The notes: generated from the letters alone by a model not told the origin. Numbered from the stretch's first letter, positions 25,979 through 35,009 are shown. The stretch: DNA of 64,000 nt from JAHEME01 sp034435035 (GCA_034435035.1 DAOTXW010000081.1:124001-188000), one strand, 5' to 3'. A program made the numbers and translations.

Positions 25979-26549
25979 CTGATTTCCCCCCCAATTGAAT
26001 GAGCGCAATGGCCACCCAGTCGCGGACATGGCGATCAGGATCATTGGCACAGGCACGGATAGCCGGGATCGCTGCCGGGTCGCCGAGCTTACCCAGCGTC
26101 TGCACAATCGCGCTACGGATGGTCGGCGAGTGGGTCTGTGGAAGCTGCGCCACCAGCACTTGTACCGCCCGGTTGTCGCCCAGACGCTGCAGCGCCAATA
26201 TGATGCTGTTCTGGGTCATGATATGAGCATGGGGCAGAGCCTCGACCAGATGCAGCACTAGCTCACCATCGTCGTAGTGTGTCAAGGCTTTAACCGCAGC
26301 GCTCCCCAGCAATGGATGCTGTGCCCGCAGCGCCGCCACCAGCACATCAAAGGCGCGTGGGCTGCGCAACTCCCCCAGGATCTCTGCCGCTACCCAGGCA
26401 CGGTGACCCATACCCTCCTGTACAGCAGCGATCAACGGATCAACCACTGCTTCACCCAGAGCTGCCAGGCGCTCACGGGCTGCCGCCCGCTCCTGCGGCC
26501 CTGCTTCCAGACTCTGGACCAGATCGGCAATTTCATCGTCGGTCATCAT
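25959..26549 (-). CDS. HEAT-repeat protein
   Basis: A 196-residue all-helical protein with about five HEAT/PBS-lyase-type repeats, for example VVDPLIAAVQEGMGHRAWVAAEILGEL, AFDVLVAALRAQHPLLGSAAVKAL and AAIPAIRACANDPDRHVRDWVAIALIQLG. The repeats form a protein-binding solenoid. Start chosen at 26549 (ATG after GGGAAAG). Set between two receiver genes and downstream of a histidine kinase, it may bind one of the receivers or act as the output partner that these receivers lack. Phycobilin-lyase-like activity is unlikely, since no bilin genes are near. Confidence 0.75.
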   Translation of the reverse strand: MMTDDEIADLVQSLEAGPQERAAARERLAALGEAVVDPLIAAVQEGMGHRAWVAAEILGELRSPRAFDVLVAALRAQHPLLGSAAVKALTHYDDGELVLHLVEALPHAHIMTQNSIILALQRLGDNRAVQVLVAQLPQTHSPTIRSAIVQTLGKLGDPAAIPAIRACANDPDRHVRDWVAIALIQLGGKSDAALHP

Positions 26550-26611
26550 CGTGGCTTTCCCTCGGCTTCCCGACTCTGCCACATTAGCACTCTGCTGAGG
26601 AACGCTGGCCC

Positions 26612-27019
26612 TCAGCCCAGCTGCCAGATTTCCTCGCCCGCTTCAATTCGACTGATCAGATCACCGAAGGTGAACATGTCCAGCGGTTTAGCCAGGGCTC
26701 CATTGAAGCCTCCCGCCTGCAGGCGGCGGATCTCGCCTGGCATGACGCTGGCTGTCACTGCGATGATCATACGATCCCGGAAGTCAGGATCAGCGCGCAG
26801 CATCTTCAGCACTTCAAATCCATCATGCGGCTCAATGTGAACATCCAGCAGAATGATGTCGGGGGCAGTATCCAGGGCACGCAGGTGGGCCATGAAATCT
26901 TCACTGCTGTCGAAGATCACCAGGCTGCCTACTCCGATAACATCCAGCATCAGTGTACGCATGATCTCTCGGCTGAAGGGATCATCCTCGACATACAGAT
27001 AGTGATACTTACGCAGCAT
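26612..27019 (-). CDS. Receiver-only response regulator
   Basis: A 135-residue single receiver domain: YVEDDPFSREIM (acidic pair Glu11/Asp12), IILLDVHIEPHDGFEVLKML (phospho-acceptor Asp59), VTASVMPGE (Thr) and LAKPLDMFTF (Lys). It ends soon after helix 5, with no DNA-binding domain. It overlaps the histidine-kinase gene by 11 bases, so it is probably the direct partner of that kinase. With the second receiver at 25505-25978 it could form a branched or relay pathway. Cytoplasmic. Confidence 0.85.
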   Translation of the reverse strand: MLRKYHYLYVEDDPFSREIMRTLMLDVIGVGSLVIFDSSEDFMAHLRALDTAPDIILLDVHIEPHDGFEVLKMLRADPDFRDRMIIAVTASVMPGEIRRLQAGGFNGALAKPLDMFTFGDLISRIEAGEEIWQLG

Positions 27020-28844
27020 CTTCAGTCCCCATCGAGACGCCCGGAGGCTGTGCCTTCACTGGCAGGGTGATCGTAAAAGTTGAGCCACGGCCTACTTCCG
27101 ACTCACAGCGCAGGCTACCGCCATGCGCTTTAACCAGCTGCAGCGTGATCGGCAGGCCCAGCCCGGTGCCCGGCAGAGTCTTGCGAGCGCTGCGGGCGCC
27201 CTGCCGGAATGGCTGGAAGATTCGCTCACGCTCGCTCAGTTCAATCCCCGGGCCGGTATCTTCCAACACAACTGTCACCTGCTCCGCGTCACACCGCGCC
27301 TGAATGCGGATATGACCCTGGTCCGTGAACTTGGCTGCGTTGGATACCAGGTTCAGCAGCGCCTGGTGAATGCGCCGGCAGTCGCCGGCGATTTGCGGCA
27401 GATCGGGCGCAATGTCCTCGATCACCTCCACGGGCTTCTCGCCCAGCAGCACCCGGGCCAGTTCGGCCACCGATGCTATCTCGGCAGCCAGATCGATGCC
27501 ATCCTCAATAAACAGCTCCAACTGCTTTGCCTCGATCTTGGACATATCGAGCAGGTCGTTGATCAGCGCCAGCAGATGGTGGGCGCTGGTAGTCGCCTTC
27601 TCCAGGGCTTCCACCTGCTGTGCATTGACCGGTCCGTAAATACCGTTGGCCACAAACTGATTGAAATTGATGATGGCATTCAGCGGCGTGCGCAACTCAT
27701 GAGAGACGTTAGCCAGAAACTGAGACTTCGCCTGATCGGCCTGCTCGGCAGCAGCGCGGGCAATCTCCAGCTCCTCGGTGCGGCGCATCAGCGCCTCCTC
27801 AGCCTGGTGGCGGGCCGTCACATCACGCAGCACGATCACCCGGCCCAGCCGGATTCCGCTGGCCGTGTCAATCGGCGAGATCGTCACCGCCAGTCTCTGC
27901 CGGGCATCGCCCTGGCTCAGTTCAACCTCGGTTTCCACCCGCGCCGTCGCCGCGGTGAGGGGGCCAAGCTGCCATCCCTTCCAGGCCGGCCATGCTGCTG
28001 CCAATGACTTCCCCAGCGCCTGCGCGTTGTCGACGCCCAGCAGCGCCCGCGCCGCCGGGTTGTAGTCTGCGATGCATCCGCGAACATCCAGCACAATAAT
28101 CGCATCGGCAAGGTTGTCCAGCACCACCTGCCGTGCCACCGGGATCACATCAAAGAGGCGGTAGCGGTAGAGACCCCAGATCACGATCAGGTTGCTGACA
28201 GCCATAGCAACCGGAGTCAAATCGCGCTGAAAGCTCAGCCTCACCCCCGCGATTGTAAGCAGGCCGACTACTGTTGGCACGCACACTCCGACCAGAACGG
28301 CTGCGGTCTGCCCCCGGTGGATCGGCTGCAATCGAACCAGGCTGGCGATCAGCAGTCCGATGGTGACAGCTGCCAGCGCCAGCAGGTAGATTGACATGGC
28401 ATAGGCAAGCGGCGTGAAAGGGTAAGTGAGAGCCGAAAACGGCTCCCCGGGGATCAGGGTGTATACACTCCGCGTCAGCCCATGCCAGCGATTAGTGAGC
28501 ACCAGCCCAAGAAATCCAGCCGGGAATGCCCAGATAGAAGCATAGAGCAGGAGAGGCCGCGCCGGGGGCCGGGAAGTGAAATGCAGCGCAAAGAAGACCA
28601 GCATAATCGCGCTGACAGTGAGTGTGAACCACTGCACATCGTCCCAGAACAGCTTGGCCGCCGCCTGCCCGGCGGCGATCTCCAGCATGTAGCAGACTGT
28701 ATTCAAGCCATCGGCCAGTGACGAGATGGCATACAGCGCCGCAGCCGGTATTTCCCGCCGACGCCAGGCATAAACTGCCACGCCAATGGAAATAGCCGCA
28801 GCGGCGAAATAAGGCAGCAGGTAAGGAAGCTGGTCGATCCTCAA
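27009..28844 (-). CDS. Sensor histidine kinase with N-terminal 7TM domain and PAS
   Basis: A 611-residue membrane kinase. Residues 1-230 hold seven hydrophobic segments of the histidine-kinase N-terminal 7TM type. A PAS domain follows (about 237-345; LDNLADAIIVLDVRG, YNPAARALLG), then a linker coiled coil, the HisKA domain with NVSHELRTPLNAIINF (His382), and an HATPase_c domain with NLVSNAAKF (N box), DTGPGI (G1), IFQPF (F box) and GTGLGL (G2). All catalytic boxes are intact. The start is a TTG at 28844; no ATG is available before the first helix and no ribosome-binding site is seen. A -10-like box ends 7 bases upstream, so the mRNA may be leaderless. Signal sensed is unknown. Confidence 0.9.
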   Translation of the reverse strand: MRIDQLPYLLPYFAAAAISIGVAVYAWRRREIPAAALYAISSLADGLNTVCYMLEIAAGQAAAKLFWDDVQWFTLTVSAIMLVFFALHFTSRPPARPLLLYASIWAFPAGFLGLVLTNRWHGLTRSVYTLIPGEPFSALTYPFTPLAYAMSIYLLALAAVTIGLLIASLVRLQPIHRGQTAAVLVGVCVPTVVGLLTIAGVRLSFQRDLTPVAMAVSNLIVIWGLYRYRLFDVIPVARQVVLDNLADAIIVLDVRGCIADYNPAARALLGVDNAQALGKSLAAAWPAWKGWQLGPLTAATARVETEVELSQGDARQRLAVTISPIDTASGIRLGRVIVLRDVTARHQAEEALMRRTEELEIARAAAEQADQAKSQFLANVSHELRTPLNAIINFNQFVANGIYGPVNAQQVEALEKATTSAHHLLALINDLLDMSKIEAKQLELFIEDGIDLAAEIASVAELARVLLGEKPVEVIEDIAPDLPQIAGDCRRIHQALLNLVSNAAKFTDQGHIRIQARCDAEQVTVVLEDTGPGIELSERERIFQPFRQGARSARKTLPGTGLGLPITLQLVKAHGGSLRCESEVGRGSTFTITLPVKAQPPGVSMGTEDAA

Positions 28845-28851
28845 GCGTAAT

Positions 28852-28880
28852 TCTGTAATTCAGTGGCGGGGCGATGCAAA
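28852..28880 (-). promoter_or_regulatory. Possible leaderless promoter of the histidine-kinase operon
   Basis: On the minus strand TTTGCA (28880 to 28875), 17 bases, TACAGA (28857 to 28852), then 7 bases to the TTG start at 28844. The -10 lacks the final T, so this is weaker than the other examples, but spacing and gap agree with them. Confidence 0.35.
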
Positions 28881-28981
28881 GCCCTCGCCAACCCGATGAG
28901 CGTAGATGTGGCAATGATATCATATTCTGCGCGGCGGTGTAGCCAGCAGGTACCTCCCGCAGGCTGACTCACCGTGCTCAC

Positions 28982-29010
28982 TTTCGCCTGCTTCCCTGGC
29001 ACGGTACAAT
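28982..29010 (+). promoter_or_regulatory. Leaderless-type promoter of the GT-C gene pair
   Basis: TTTCGC (28982-28987), 17 bases, TACAAT (29005-29010), then 7 bases to the ATG at 29018. Transcription would begin at or just before the A of the start codon. No ribosome-binding site lies in front of the gene, which fits a leaderless mRNA. The divergent histidine-kinase gene starts 173 bases away on the other strand. Confidence 0.5.
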
Positions 29011-29017
29011 CGCGCCC

Positions 29018-30976
29018 ATGCCCGACCGCACACCCCCGCCTTTCCTGACCCGCCCGGTTCTGATCGCCAGCCTGATCGCCCTGCTCGTCACGCTGGCCCT
29101 GGCCCTCGATCTGACGCCGCTGCTGCGGGGCGGGGCGGGCTGGCGCTGGCCGTACTCGATCCCCGACCCGGCGGCCTGGCTGTTGCCAGGGCTGGTAGCG
29201 CTGGCAACCTATCTCGGTGTGGGCCTGTGGGCGCTGAGGCACGCCCGTCGGACATGGCTGTTCCTGCTGTGGTGCACGCTCGGCGGGCTGGGCGTGCAGA
29301 TCGCCTTCCTCGCATTCTACGGCCCCCCCCTTGAGCAGCTATTCCTGCGCACGGTCTCTTCGGTTGCAGGCGGATTCTTTGAGGTCGGCGTGGCCTCCGG
29401 CGACATGCTGGATACCCTGCGCCACTACCCGGAGCTGATGCCGGGTTGGACGGCTCACCCCAAAGCTCACCCACCGGGCATCCCGCTGCTGTTCTGGGCC
29501 GGCTCGCGTCTGCTGGCACTGACACCGGGGCTTGCAGACGCCCTGGCCGATCCCTTCCGGGTGTGGCAGTGCCATCATCGCGTGCTGATGAGCCTGACTG
29601 ACCCTGCGCTGGCGGCGGCAGCCGTCGGGATGCTTGTCCCTGCGGCGGGCGCGCTGGGAGTGTATCCGGCCTTCGACCTGGCACGGCGAATAAGCGGAGA
29701 GCAAGCTGGCCGCGCGGCGGCGCTCTGGCTGCCGCTGATGCCCTCGCTGGTGATGTTCACCCCGCAGTGGAACCAGCTCTATGCGCTGCTGGCGCTGGCC
29801 GTCGTGTGGCTGGTCTGGCGCGGACTGGGCGAGGCCCGCCCCTTCTGGCTGGCCGCCTGCGGCCTGCTGCTTTCCGCAGCGACCTTCCTGAGCTTCACTG
29901 CCGTCAACCTGATCGGGCTGGCCGGGCTGGTTGGCCTGCTGACCGCCGTCCTGGTGGGCCGCCAGCGCTGGGACTCCGCTGCGCAGCGGCGTGTCCTGAT
30001 CGGAATCGTGCTGGCAATACTGATGCTGCCAGTGGCGTGGCTGATCTTCTACGCTGTTTCCGGCGTGACCGTCTTCGATCTGCTGCGCACGGCACTGACC
30101 ATTCATTACGGGCTCAACGAGCCATACGCGCCCTGGCTACTGTTCTTCCCGCTCGACCTGATGCTGTTCAGCGGGCTTGCGCTGGCCATCTTATCGCTGA
30201 TGGGGGCCGTTCAGGCAGCGCGGGCGGTGATCCGCGACCCACACATGGCCCACCCGGAGGCTGTTCTACCACTGGCGCTGTGGGTCGCAGCGCTGGTGCT
30301 CAACTTCTCCGGGCTGGTGCGCGGCGAAGTGGGCCGCCTGCTGCTGTGGTTGATGCCGATGATCGTGCTGGCAGCAGCGCCGGCTGCCACCCCCGATGAT
30401 CGCTCATCGCCGGCAGGTGTCATAGCCATCTCCACTGTGCTGGGCCTCCAACTGATTGTGATGGTCGGCTTCCTGCGCGTGATCGGGACCGAGCTGGCCC
30501 CGCCGCCCGTGAACTCATCCCATCCTGCTGAGGTCGCCGGGATGATCCCCCTTGCGCCCGCTCGCTTTGCCGCCCTCCCGGATACGTCCGGGGAGAGAGA
30601 GGGCGCCGCCAGTCTGATCGGCTACCATACCTCGGCTGCGCCTGACGGCAGTGCTCTGAACCTCACGCTCATCTGGCAGGGGGATGCCCGCTTCGATCAT
30701 CCCTACTTTGTGTCGGCGGTGGTCGTCGGGCCGGAAGGCCAGCCCATCGGTGTGTACGACTGGCTGCCCGTCGAGGGCGGCTACCCGACATCCTGCTGGA
30801 TGCCCGGCGAGTGGATCATCGACCGGGCGCAGATCCCGTTGAGTGCCAGCCTGCCCCGCGAAGCATGGATCAGCGTGTCCCTGTTTGACTTTGACACCCG
30901 GACGCGTCTGCCGGTGACCCTGCCCGATGGGCAGATAGATAACCAGATTGGCCTGGGGCCGATCCTATTGCCCTGA
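29018..30976 (+). CDS. GT-C-like membrane protein with C-terminal beta-sandwich
   Basis: A 652-residue protein with about 12 hydrophobic segments up to residue 490 and a soluble C terminus of about 150 residues. A large first extracytoplasmic region holds GWTAHPKAHPPGIPLLFWAGSRLL, a His-Pro-rich motif like that of PMT-type transferases; I do not see the usual DE pair in the first loop. The tail matches the beta-sandwich module of the other GT-C proteins here (LNLTLIWQGDARFDHPYFVSAVV, CWMPGEWIIDRAQIPL, ISVSLFDFDTRTRLPV). The next gene starts inside its stop codon (TGATG), so the two are translated together. Likely a surface glycosyltransferase; substrate unknown. Confidence 0.65.
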   Translation: MPDRTPPPFLTRPVLIASLIALLVTLALALDLTPLLRGGAGWRWPYSIPDPAAWLLPGLVALATYLGVGLWALRHARRTWLFLLWCTLGGLGVQIAFLAFYGPPLEQLFLRTVSSVAGGFFEVGVASGDMLDTLRHYPELMPGWTAHPKAHPPGIPLLFWAGSRLLALTPGLADALADPFRVWQCHHRVLMSLTDPALAAAAVGMLVPAAGALGVYPAFDLARRISGEQAGRAAALWLPLMPSLVMFTPQWNQLYALLALAVVWLVWRGLGEARPFWLAACGLLLSAATFLSFTAVNLIGLAGLVGLLTAVLVGRQRWDSAAQRRVLIGIVLAILMLPVAWLIFYAVSGVTVFDLLRTALTIHYGLNEPYAPWLLFFPLDLMLFSGLALAILSLMGAVQAARAVIRDPHMAHPEAVLPLALWVAALVLNFSGLVRGEVGRLLLWLMPMIVLAAAPAATPDDRSSPAGVIAISTVLGLQLIVMVGFLRVIGTELAPPPVNSSHPAEVAGMIPLAPARFAALPDTSGEREGAASLIGYHTSAAPDGSALNLTLIWQGDARFDHPYFVSAVVVGPEGQPIGVYDWLPVEGGYPTSCWMPGEWIIDRAQIPLSASLPREAWISVSLFDFDTRTRLPVTLPDGQIDNQIGLGPILLP

Positions 30977-33546
30977 TGAGCCTGCCCATGAGCGATCACA
31001 CACCGTCTGCTGCATACCCCGACCGGCGGGCCGCGGGACGTGTCTCCGGCAGCCTGCTTATCCTGCTGACCCTGATTCTGCTGCTGGCAGCCTTCCTGCG
31101 GATGCACCGGCTCGGCTCCGTGCCGCCGGGGATCGCCTATGACGAGGGTCAGATCGTCTGGGATACCATCCGCGTGAGCCAGTATGGGTGGTTCCCGGCC
31201 TACAACGACTCGCGTGCCGAGCCGCTGGCCCGCTACCTGACCGGTCTGCTGATCGCCATCGGGGGCCGCACCATCTTCACGGCCCGGCTGATGAACGTCT
31301 TCTGGGGGATGCTCACCGTGGCCATGGCCTACCGGGCTATCGTATCGCTGCTGTGGCGTGAACCTCAGCGGCAAATTGCCGGGCTGGTCGGAGCCGGTGT
31401 GCTGGCCGTCCTGGTAACGCCCATCGCTCTGACGCACTTCGCGGATCGCGGCACGTTCATGGTGGTGATCATGATGACCGCCATCCACTTTCTGGCGCAG
31501 GCATGGCGGCGGAATCGGCGCGGCTGGTGGGCTGCCGCCGGCTTCTTCCTGATGGGGTCGGTGCATACGTACACGGCAGCGGTGTTTTTCCCCTTCACCA
31601 TCATCCCGATTCTGCTGCACCAGGCGATCTTCCAATTCGGCGAGCTCCGGGCGCGGCTGCGCAATCTCCCCTTCCTGCTGCTGGGTGCTCTGCCGCCGTT
31701 GCTGTGGTGGCTGTGGCAGTTCTCCCGGCCAGGGCCACTGTACTGGCGCAGCGCCGATGTCGGCTACGAACGCGGGCGCGGGCTGGAGTACCTGATCACG
31801 CGCCTGCCGCGCCGCCTGCTGGCGACCACACAGGGCTTCTACGCGTTGGGTGACTGCGACCCACAGTTCAACGCGTGGAGCAAGCCGCTGCTGAACCCCC
31901 TGCTGTTCGTGTTGATGCTGGCTGGCCTGGCGCTGATCCTGTGGCGCTTCCGGCGCTTCGAGGCGGCCGTCCTGCTGACTCTGCTGCCGGTGCAGCTGCT
32001 GCCAGTGGCCCTGACCATCGATGTGGTGCATGGGCGGCGCATCGCCGGGGAGTTTCTGGTGGCTGCCGCCCTGATCGGGCTGGCCGCCATGAAGGGCTGG
32101 CAGATGCTGGGACGCTGGCGCGGGGCGCGTCTGCTGGCAGGGGCAGCGCTGGCAATCCTGCTGGCCGGCACCGGGGTCGATTCGCTCCACAGCTATCTCT
32201 CGTATCTCACACTGGAGGACGAGACGCTGGCTTCCTGCGACGGCAACCCGATGGATCCCTACTATTATTATCTGTACGATCATGTCGATCTGGCGCGCCA
32301 GATCGCCGCGGCCCGCACCCCGGTTTACCTGCCCATCGAGGAGCTGGACGTGCCAGCCGTCCACGTGACGCTGGCGCAGCAGTTTCCACGCGTGGAGTCA
32401 TTCTCCACGCTGGCCGGGGCAGGCGAGCGGCTCGACCTGCCGGATGGCGACGTGATCGTTTACCCCGGCCAGGAGCGGACGGCGCACTACGCCCTGCTGC
32501 TGCCCGGCGACCGTCCGGCACGCGGGCGGATCATCCTGCTGCCAGGCCTCAGCCCGGAGGCGCGGTCCGGGCTGGAAACGGCGCTGCGCGAACGGGGCGC
32601 GATCATCCCCGGCAGGCGTAGCCCAAAGATCGGTCTGCGTTTACCGGTCGCCGGGCAGCAGAATCCCTTCGCGCAAATGGCCACCCCGATCGAGAATCCG
32701 ATCGCGCTTTTTGCCAATGGCATGCAGCTGGTGGCAGTTGATGCACCCTTCGTGCTGATCCCCGGCCAGCCGATCGATATCACGCTGTACTGGCAGGCGG
32801 CGCGCCCCCTCGCCTCGGACTACTACTCCAGCGTGACGCTGATCACACCGGATGGGCAGGGTGTGGCCAATCACTACTACTGGATCATGCGCTGGCTGTA
32901 TGCCACGGCTCAGTGGCCCACCGACCAGACAGTACCCGACGGCCATACCCTGCAGGTCCCCGCCGATCTCGCGCCAGGGGCCTACCGGCTGCGGGTGGGG
33001 GTGGCGAATGAGTGGTTTGAGCCGCAACCGCTGCCCGCCACTGGTCCGAATGGAGAGCCGCTGGGCGAATTCTTCCCGCTGAACTATTTCAAAGTGCCTT
33101 TCCCGGAGCCGCCGCCTCTGCCGGCAGAGGGTGTCCCAACAGACATCACTATTGGTGGGCTGCACCTGCAGGGGTATACCGTCCGGCGCAACGGCGCGTA
33201 TATCGCCCTGCGCGATGCGCGCCCCGGTGACACACTTGAATTCACCTTCTACTGGGATATACCGGAGCGCCTGCCGGGGTTGTACCATCTCTTTTTGCAT
33301 GTGCAGGAGTCGGCGCAGGGCGATGTGATCGGCGGCTTCGACGGCTCGCCGCTGGGCGACATTTACCCCACCATTGTATGGGGACCGGACGAACGAGTGG
33401 TTACCACGCACACCATCACGCTGCCCGAGAAGGAGGGACTACAGTTCCGGCTGGGGCTGTACGAGTGGCCATCCCTGGAACGGTTACCAGTCGTGCAGGA
33501 CGAGCAGCGCGTCCCGGATGACCGTGCCGTGCTGCTGGGAGAGTGA
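30976..33546 (+). CDS. GT39-like membrane glycosyltransferase with two beta-sandwich modules
   Basis: An 856-residue protein. Residues 25-400 are membrane-spanning, with the ArnT/PMT-type first-loop motif PPGIAYDEGQIVWDTIR (Asp-Glu). A soluble domain of mixed fold follows (about 410-540; YYYYLYDHVDLARQIA, IVYPGQERTAHYALLLPGDRPARG). Two beta-sandwich modules close the protein (about 575-690: IDITLYWQAARPLASDYY and GAYRLRVGVANEW; about 710-856: EFTFYWDIPERLPGLYHLFLHV and FRLGLYEWPSLERLPV). It starts within the stop codon of the preceding gene. Related to the fusion protein at 3074-6829 in its catalytic unit (PPG...DE). Acts outside the membrane with a lipid-phosphate sugar. Confidence 0.75.
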   Translation: MSLPMSDHTPSAAYPDRRAAGRVSGSLLILLTLILLLAAFLRMHRLGSVPPGIAYDEGQIVWDTIRVSQYGWFPAYNDSRAEPLARYLTGLLIAIGGRTIFTARLMNVFWGMLTVAMAYRAIVSLLWREPQRQIAGLVGAGVLAVLVTPIALTHFADRGTFMVVIMMTAIHFLAQAWRRNRRGWWAAAGFFLMGSVHTYTAAVFFPFTIIPILLHQAIFQFGELRARLRNLPFLLLGALPPLLWWLWQFSRPGPLYWRSADVGYERGRGLEYLITRLPRRLLATTQGFYALGDCDPQFNAWSKPLLNPLLFVLMLAGLALILWRFRRFEAAVLLTLLPVQLLPVALTIDVVHGRRIAGEFLVAAALIGLAAMKGWQMLGRWRGARLLAGAALAILLAGTGVDSLHSYLSYLTLEDETLASCDGNPMDPYYYYLYDHVDLARQIAAARTPVYLPIEELDVPAVHVTLAQQFPRVESFSTLAGAGERLDLPDGDVIVYPGQERTAHYALLLPGDRPARGRIILLPGLSPEARSGLETALRERGAIIPGRRSPKIGLRLPVAGQQNPFAQMATPIENPIALFANGMQLVAVDAPFVLIPGQPIDITLYWQAARPLASDYYSSVTLITPDGQGVANHYYWIMRWLYATAQWPTDQTVPDGHTLQVPADLAPGAYRLRVGVANEWFEPQPLPATGPNGEPLGEFFPLNYFKVPFPEPPPLPAEGVPTDITIGGLHLQGYTVRRNGAYIALRDARPGDTLEFTFYWDIPERLPGLYHLFLHVQESAQGDVIGGFDGSPLGDIYPTIVWGPDERVVTTHTITLPEKEGLQFRLGLYEWPSLERLPVVQDEQRVPDDRAVLLGE

Positions 33547-33562
33547 GGCGCCCGTACCGGGG

Positions 33563-34081
33563 CTACGATTCCGGTGGATAGATCGCCTCGGGCGGATGAC
33601 GGCGTGCCGGGCGCTCGATCAGCTCCAGCGTGACGCCCAGCAGCTTCTCTGTGTCGAAGTAGGCAAAATGGCCATCACCATCGAGCCCGTGGCCGGAGCC
33701 ATCCATGATCATGCGAAAGCCTGCGGCTTCCATCGCGGCGATGCCTGCCTGCATATCATCCACCAGCAGCCCCAGATGATGCAGCCCATAGCCATGCTCG
33801 CGGACGAAGTCCGCATAGATCGTGTCACCGGACTTGATTTCGATGAGTTCCAGCCGCGTTGAACCGCCCTGTGACAGCGCCAGCCGCATCCGGTAATCGG
33901 CGGGCTGACCGTAGTAGGACATCGCCTTGAGCAGCGGGCGGCCATAGGTGTAGATATGCCAGGGGCCGATGCCGAAGTAGCGCCAGTAGTTCGCCACCGC
34001 CTGGTCCAGATCGGGCACGATGATAGCCACCTGAGCTACCCCATTCTGCAGAAAGGGCAGTGGCAGCGGCAGATCAGGCAA
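33563..34081 (-). CDS. VOC-superfamily protein (glyoxalase/epimerase-like)
   Basis: A 172-residue protein with two beta-alpha-beta-beta-beta units: AQVAIIVPDLDQAVANYWRYFGIGPWHIYTY in the first and HGYGLHHLGLLVDDMQAGIAAMEAAGF in the second. VOC proteins bind a metal with His/Glu ligands; candidates here are His in GLHHLG and Glu in LELIE (two places). The shape is close to methylmalonyl-CoA epimerase-like members, but many paralogues have other substrates. The start is a TTG at 34081 with GGGAGGGG just before it; no ATG lies nearby. It follows the sigma/anti-sigma pair by 39 bases and may belong to their regulon. Confidence 0.7.
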   Translation of the reverse strand: MPDLPLPLPFLQNGVAQVAIIVPDLDQAVANYWRYFGIGPWHIYTYGRPLLKAMSYYGQPADYRMRLALSQGGSTRLELIEIKSGDTIYADFVREHGYGLHHLGLLVDDMQAGIAAMEAAGFRMIMDGSGHGLDGDGHFAYFDTEKLLGVTLELIERPARRHPPEAIYPPES

Positions 34082-34120
34082 CCCAACCCCTCCCAGTAGG
34101 TGCCGGCCCCGGGGGGTGCA

Positions 34121-34408
34121 TCACCCGGCGGACGGGTCCGCCGGATCGCTGGCAGGCGCAAATTCGCTGATGTTCAGCGCAGCATACAGGCGGCGGCGGG
34201 CGGCTCCCGGCAGGCTGGAGTGTCCATACTGGCGGTACAGCTTGATGGTCATGCCCAGGGTATCCACTACCACCCGGCAGTTCTCACAGGTCGCCATATG
34301 CTGCTCGATCTCGCGGCACAGAGCCTCGGCAGCCTCGCCGTCCAGATAGGCGGACAGATCGCCCAGCAGGCGGCGGCAGGAAACATGTTCGTGAGACAGG
34401 TCACTCAT
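34121..34408 (-). CDS. Zinc-binding anti-sigma factor (zf-HC2)
   Basis: A 95-residue protein with the ZAS-type signature: HEHVSCRRLL, then about 30 residues, then HMATCENC (His-x3-Cys and Cys-x2-Cys). This fold binds an ECF sigma factor and holds it inactive. LSAYLDGE between the two parts is also typical. No membrane segment follows, so it is a soluble anti-sigma, possibly redox-sensitive through the zinc thiolates. The start at ATG 34408 overlaps the sigma gene by 8 bases; the longer in-frame start is less likely. Confidence 0.85.
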   Translation of the reverse strand: MSDLSHEHVSCRRLLGDLSAYLDGEAAEALCREIEQHMATCENCRVVVDTLGMTIKLYRQYGHSSLPGAARRRLYAALNISEFAPASDPADPSAG

Positions 34409-35009
34409 GGCGGCCTCCGGCATATTCGGCAAAGTACTCACTCAGGCGCTCGCGCAGAAACAGGCGGGCGCGGTGCAACCGCGACTTGACCGCTGCCTCA
34501 GTGATGTTCAGCACCTCGCCTGCTTCCTGGGTGGACAGCCCCTCGATATCACGCAGAATGAACACCTCTTTTAGTGCCACGGGCAGCATCTGGATCGCCT
34601 CTTCCATCGCCGCCAGCGCCTCACTGCTCAGCAGATCGCGCTCAGGCAGGCAGCACCAGTCGAAGAACTGGCGGGGCACCTGGTCTCCTCCGTCCAGGGT
34701 AACTGGCTCATCAATCGAGACCGAATCCGGGCGCGAACGACGGCGATGCATCAGCGCCGCGTTCGTCGTAATCCGGTACAACCAGGTGCCCAGCCCGCTG
34801 CGGCCCTCAAAGCGGTCGATACTGCGGAAGGCGCTGATCAGAGCTTCTTGCAGGACATCCTCTGCCTCATGCGGGTCGCCGGTCAGCTTCAGTGCCAGGT
34901 TGTAGAGTCGGTCAGCATAGGTCTCGACCAGCCGTGCGAAGGCAGCACGATCCCCGGCGCGCAGCGCATCCAGGTCGATGAGTTCGTCAGCGGCGGTTAT
35001 ATCGGTCAT
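34401..35009 (-). CDS. ECF-type RNA polymerase sigma factor
   Basis: A 202-residue sigma-70 family factor of the extracytoplasmic-function type. Region 2 is at about 25-95 (FARLVETYADRLYNLALKLTGDPHEAEDVLQEALISAFRS and LGTWLYRITTNAALMHRRR), and region 4 at about 138-190 (LPVALKEVFILRDIEGLSTQEAGEVLNITEAAVKSRLHRAR). It has the linker length usual for SigE/SigW-like groups. Co-transcribed with its zinc anti-sigma factor. A TACACT box lies on this strand at 35060 to 35055 but without a good -35; self-activation is common in such pairs. Its target promoters are not known. Confidence 0.9.
   Translation of the reverse strand: MTDITAADELIDLDALRAGDRAAFARLVETYADRLYNLALKLTGDPHEAEDVLQEALISAFRSIDRFEGRSGLGTWLYRITTNAALMHRRRSRPDSVSIDEPVTLDGGDQVPRQFFDWCCLPERDLLSSEALAAMEEAIQMLPVALKEVFILRDIEGLSTQEAGEVLNITEAAVKSRLHRARLFLRERLSEYFAEYAGGRHE

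Noticed and set aside
25930..25992. G8 and C7 runs as a phase-variation tract
   Set aside because: One lies inside the receiver gene and keeps a full-length frame with all motifs; the other is in the ribosome-binding region. No sign of alternate frames, so slippage is only a remote possibility.
30781..32364. 527-codon minus-strand frame
   Set aside because: Antisense to the GT39-like gene at 30976; Gln/His-rich shadow.
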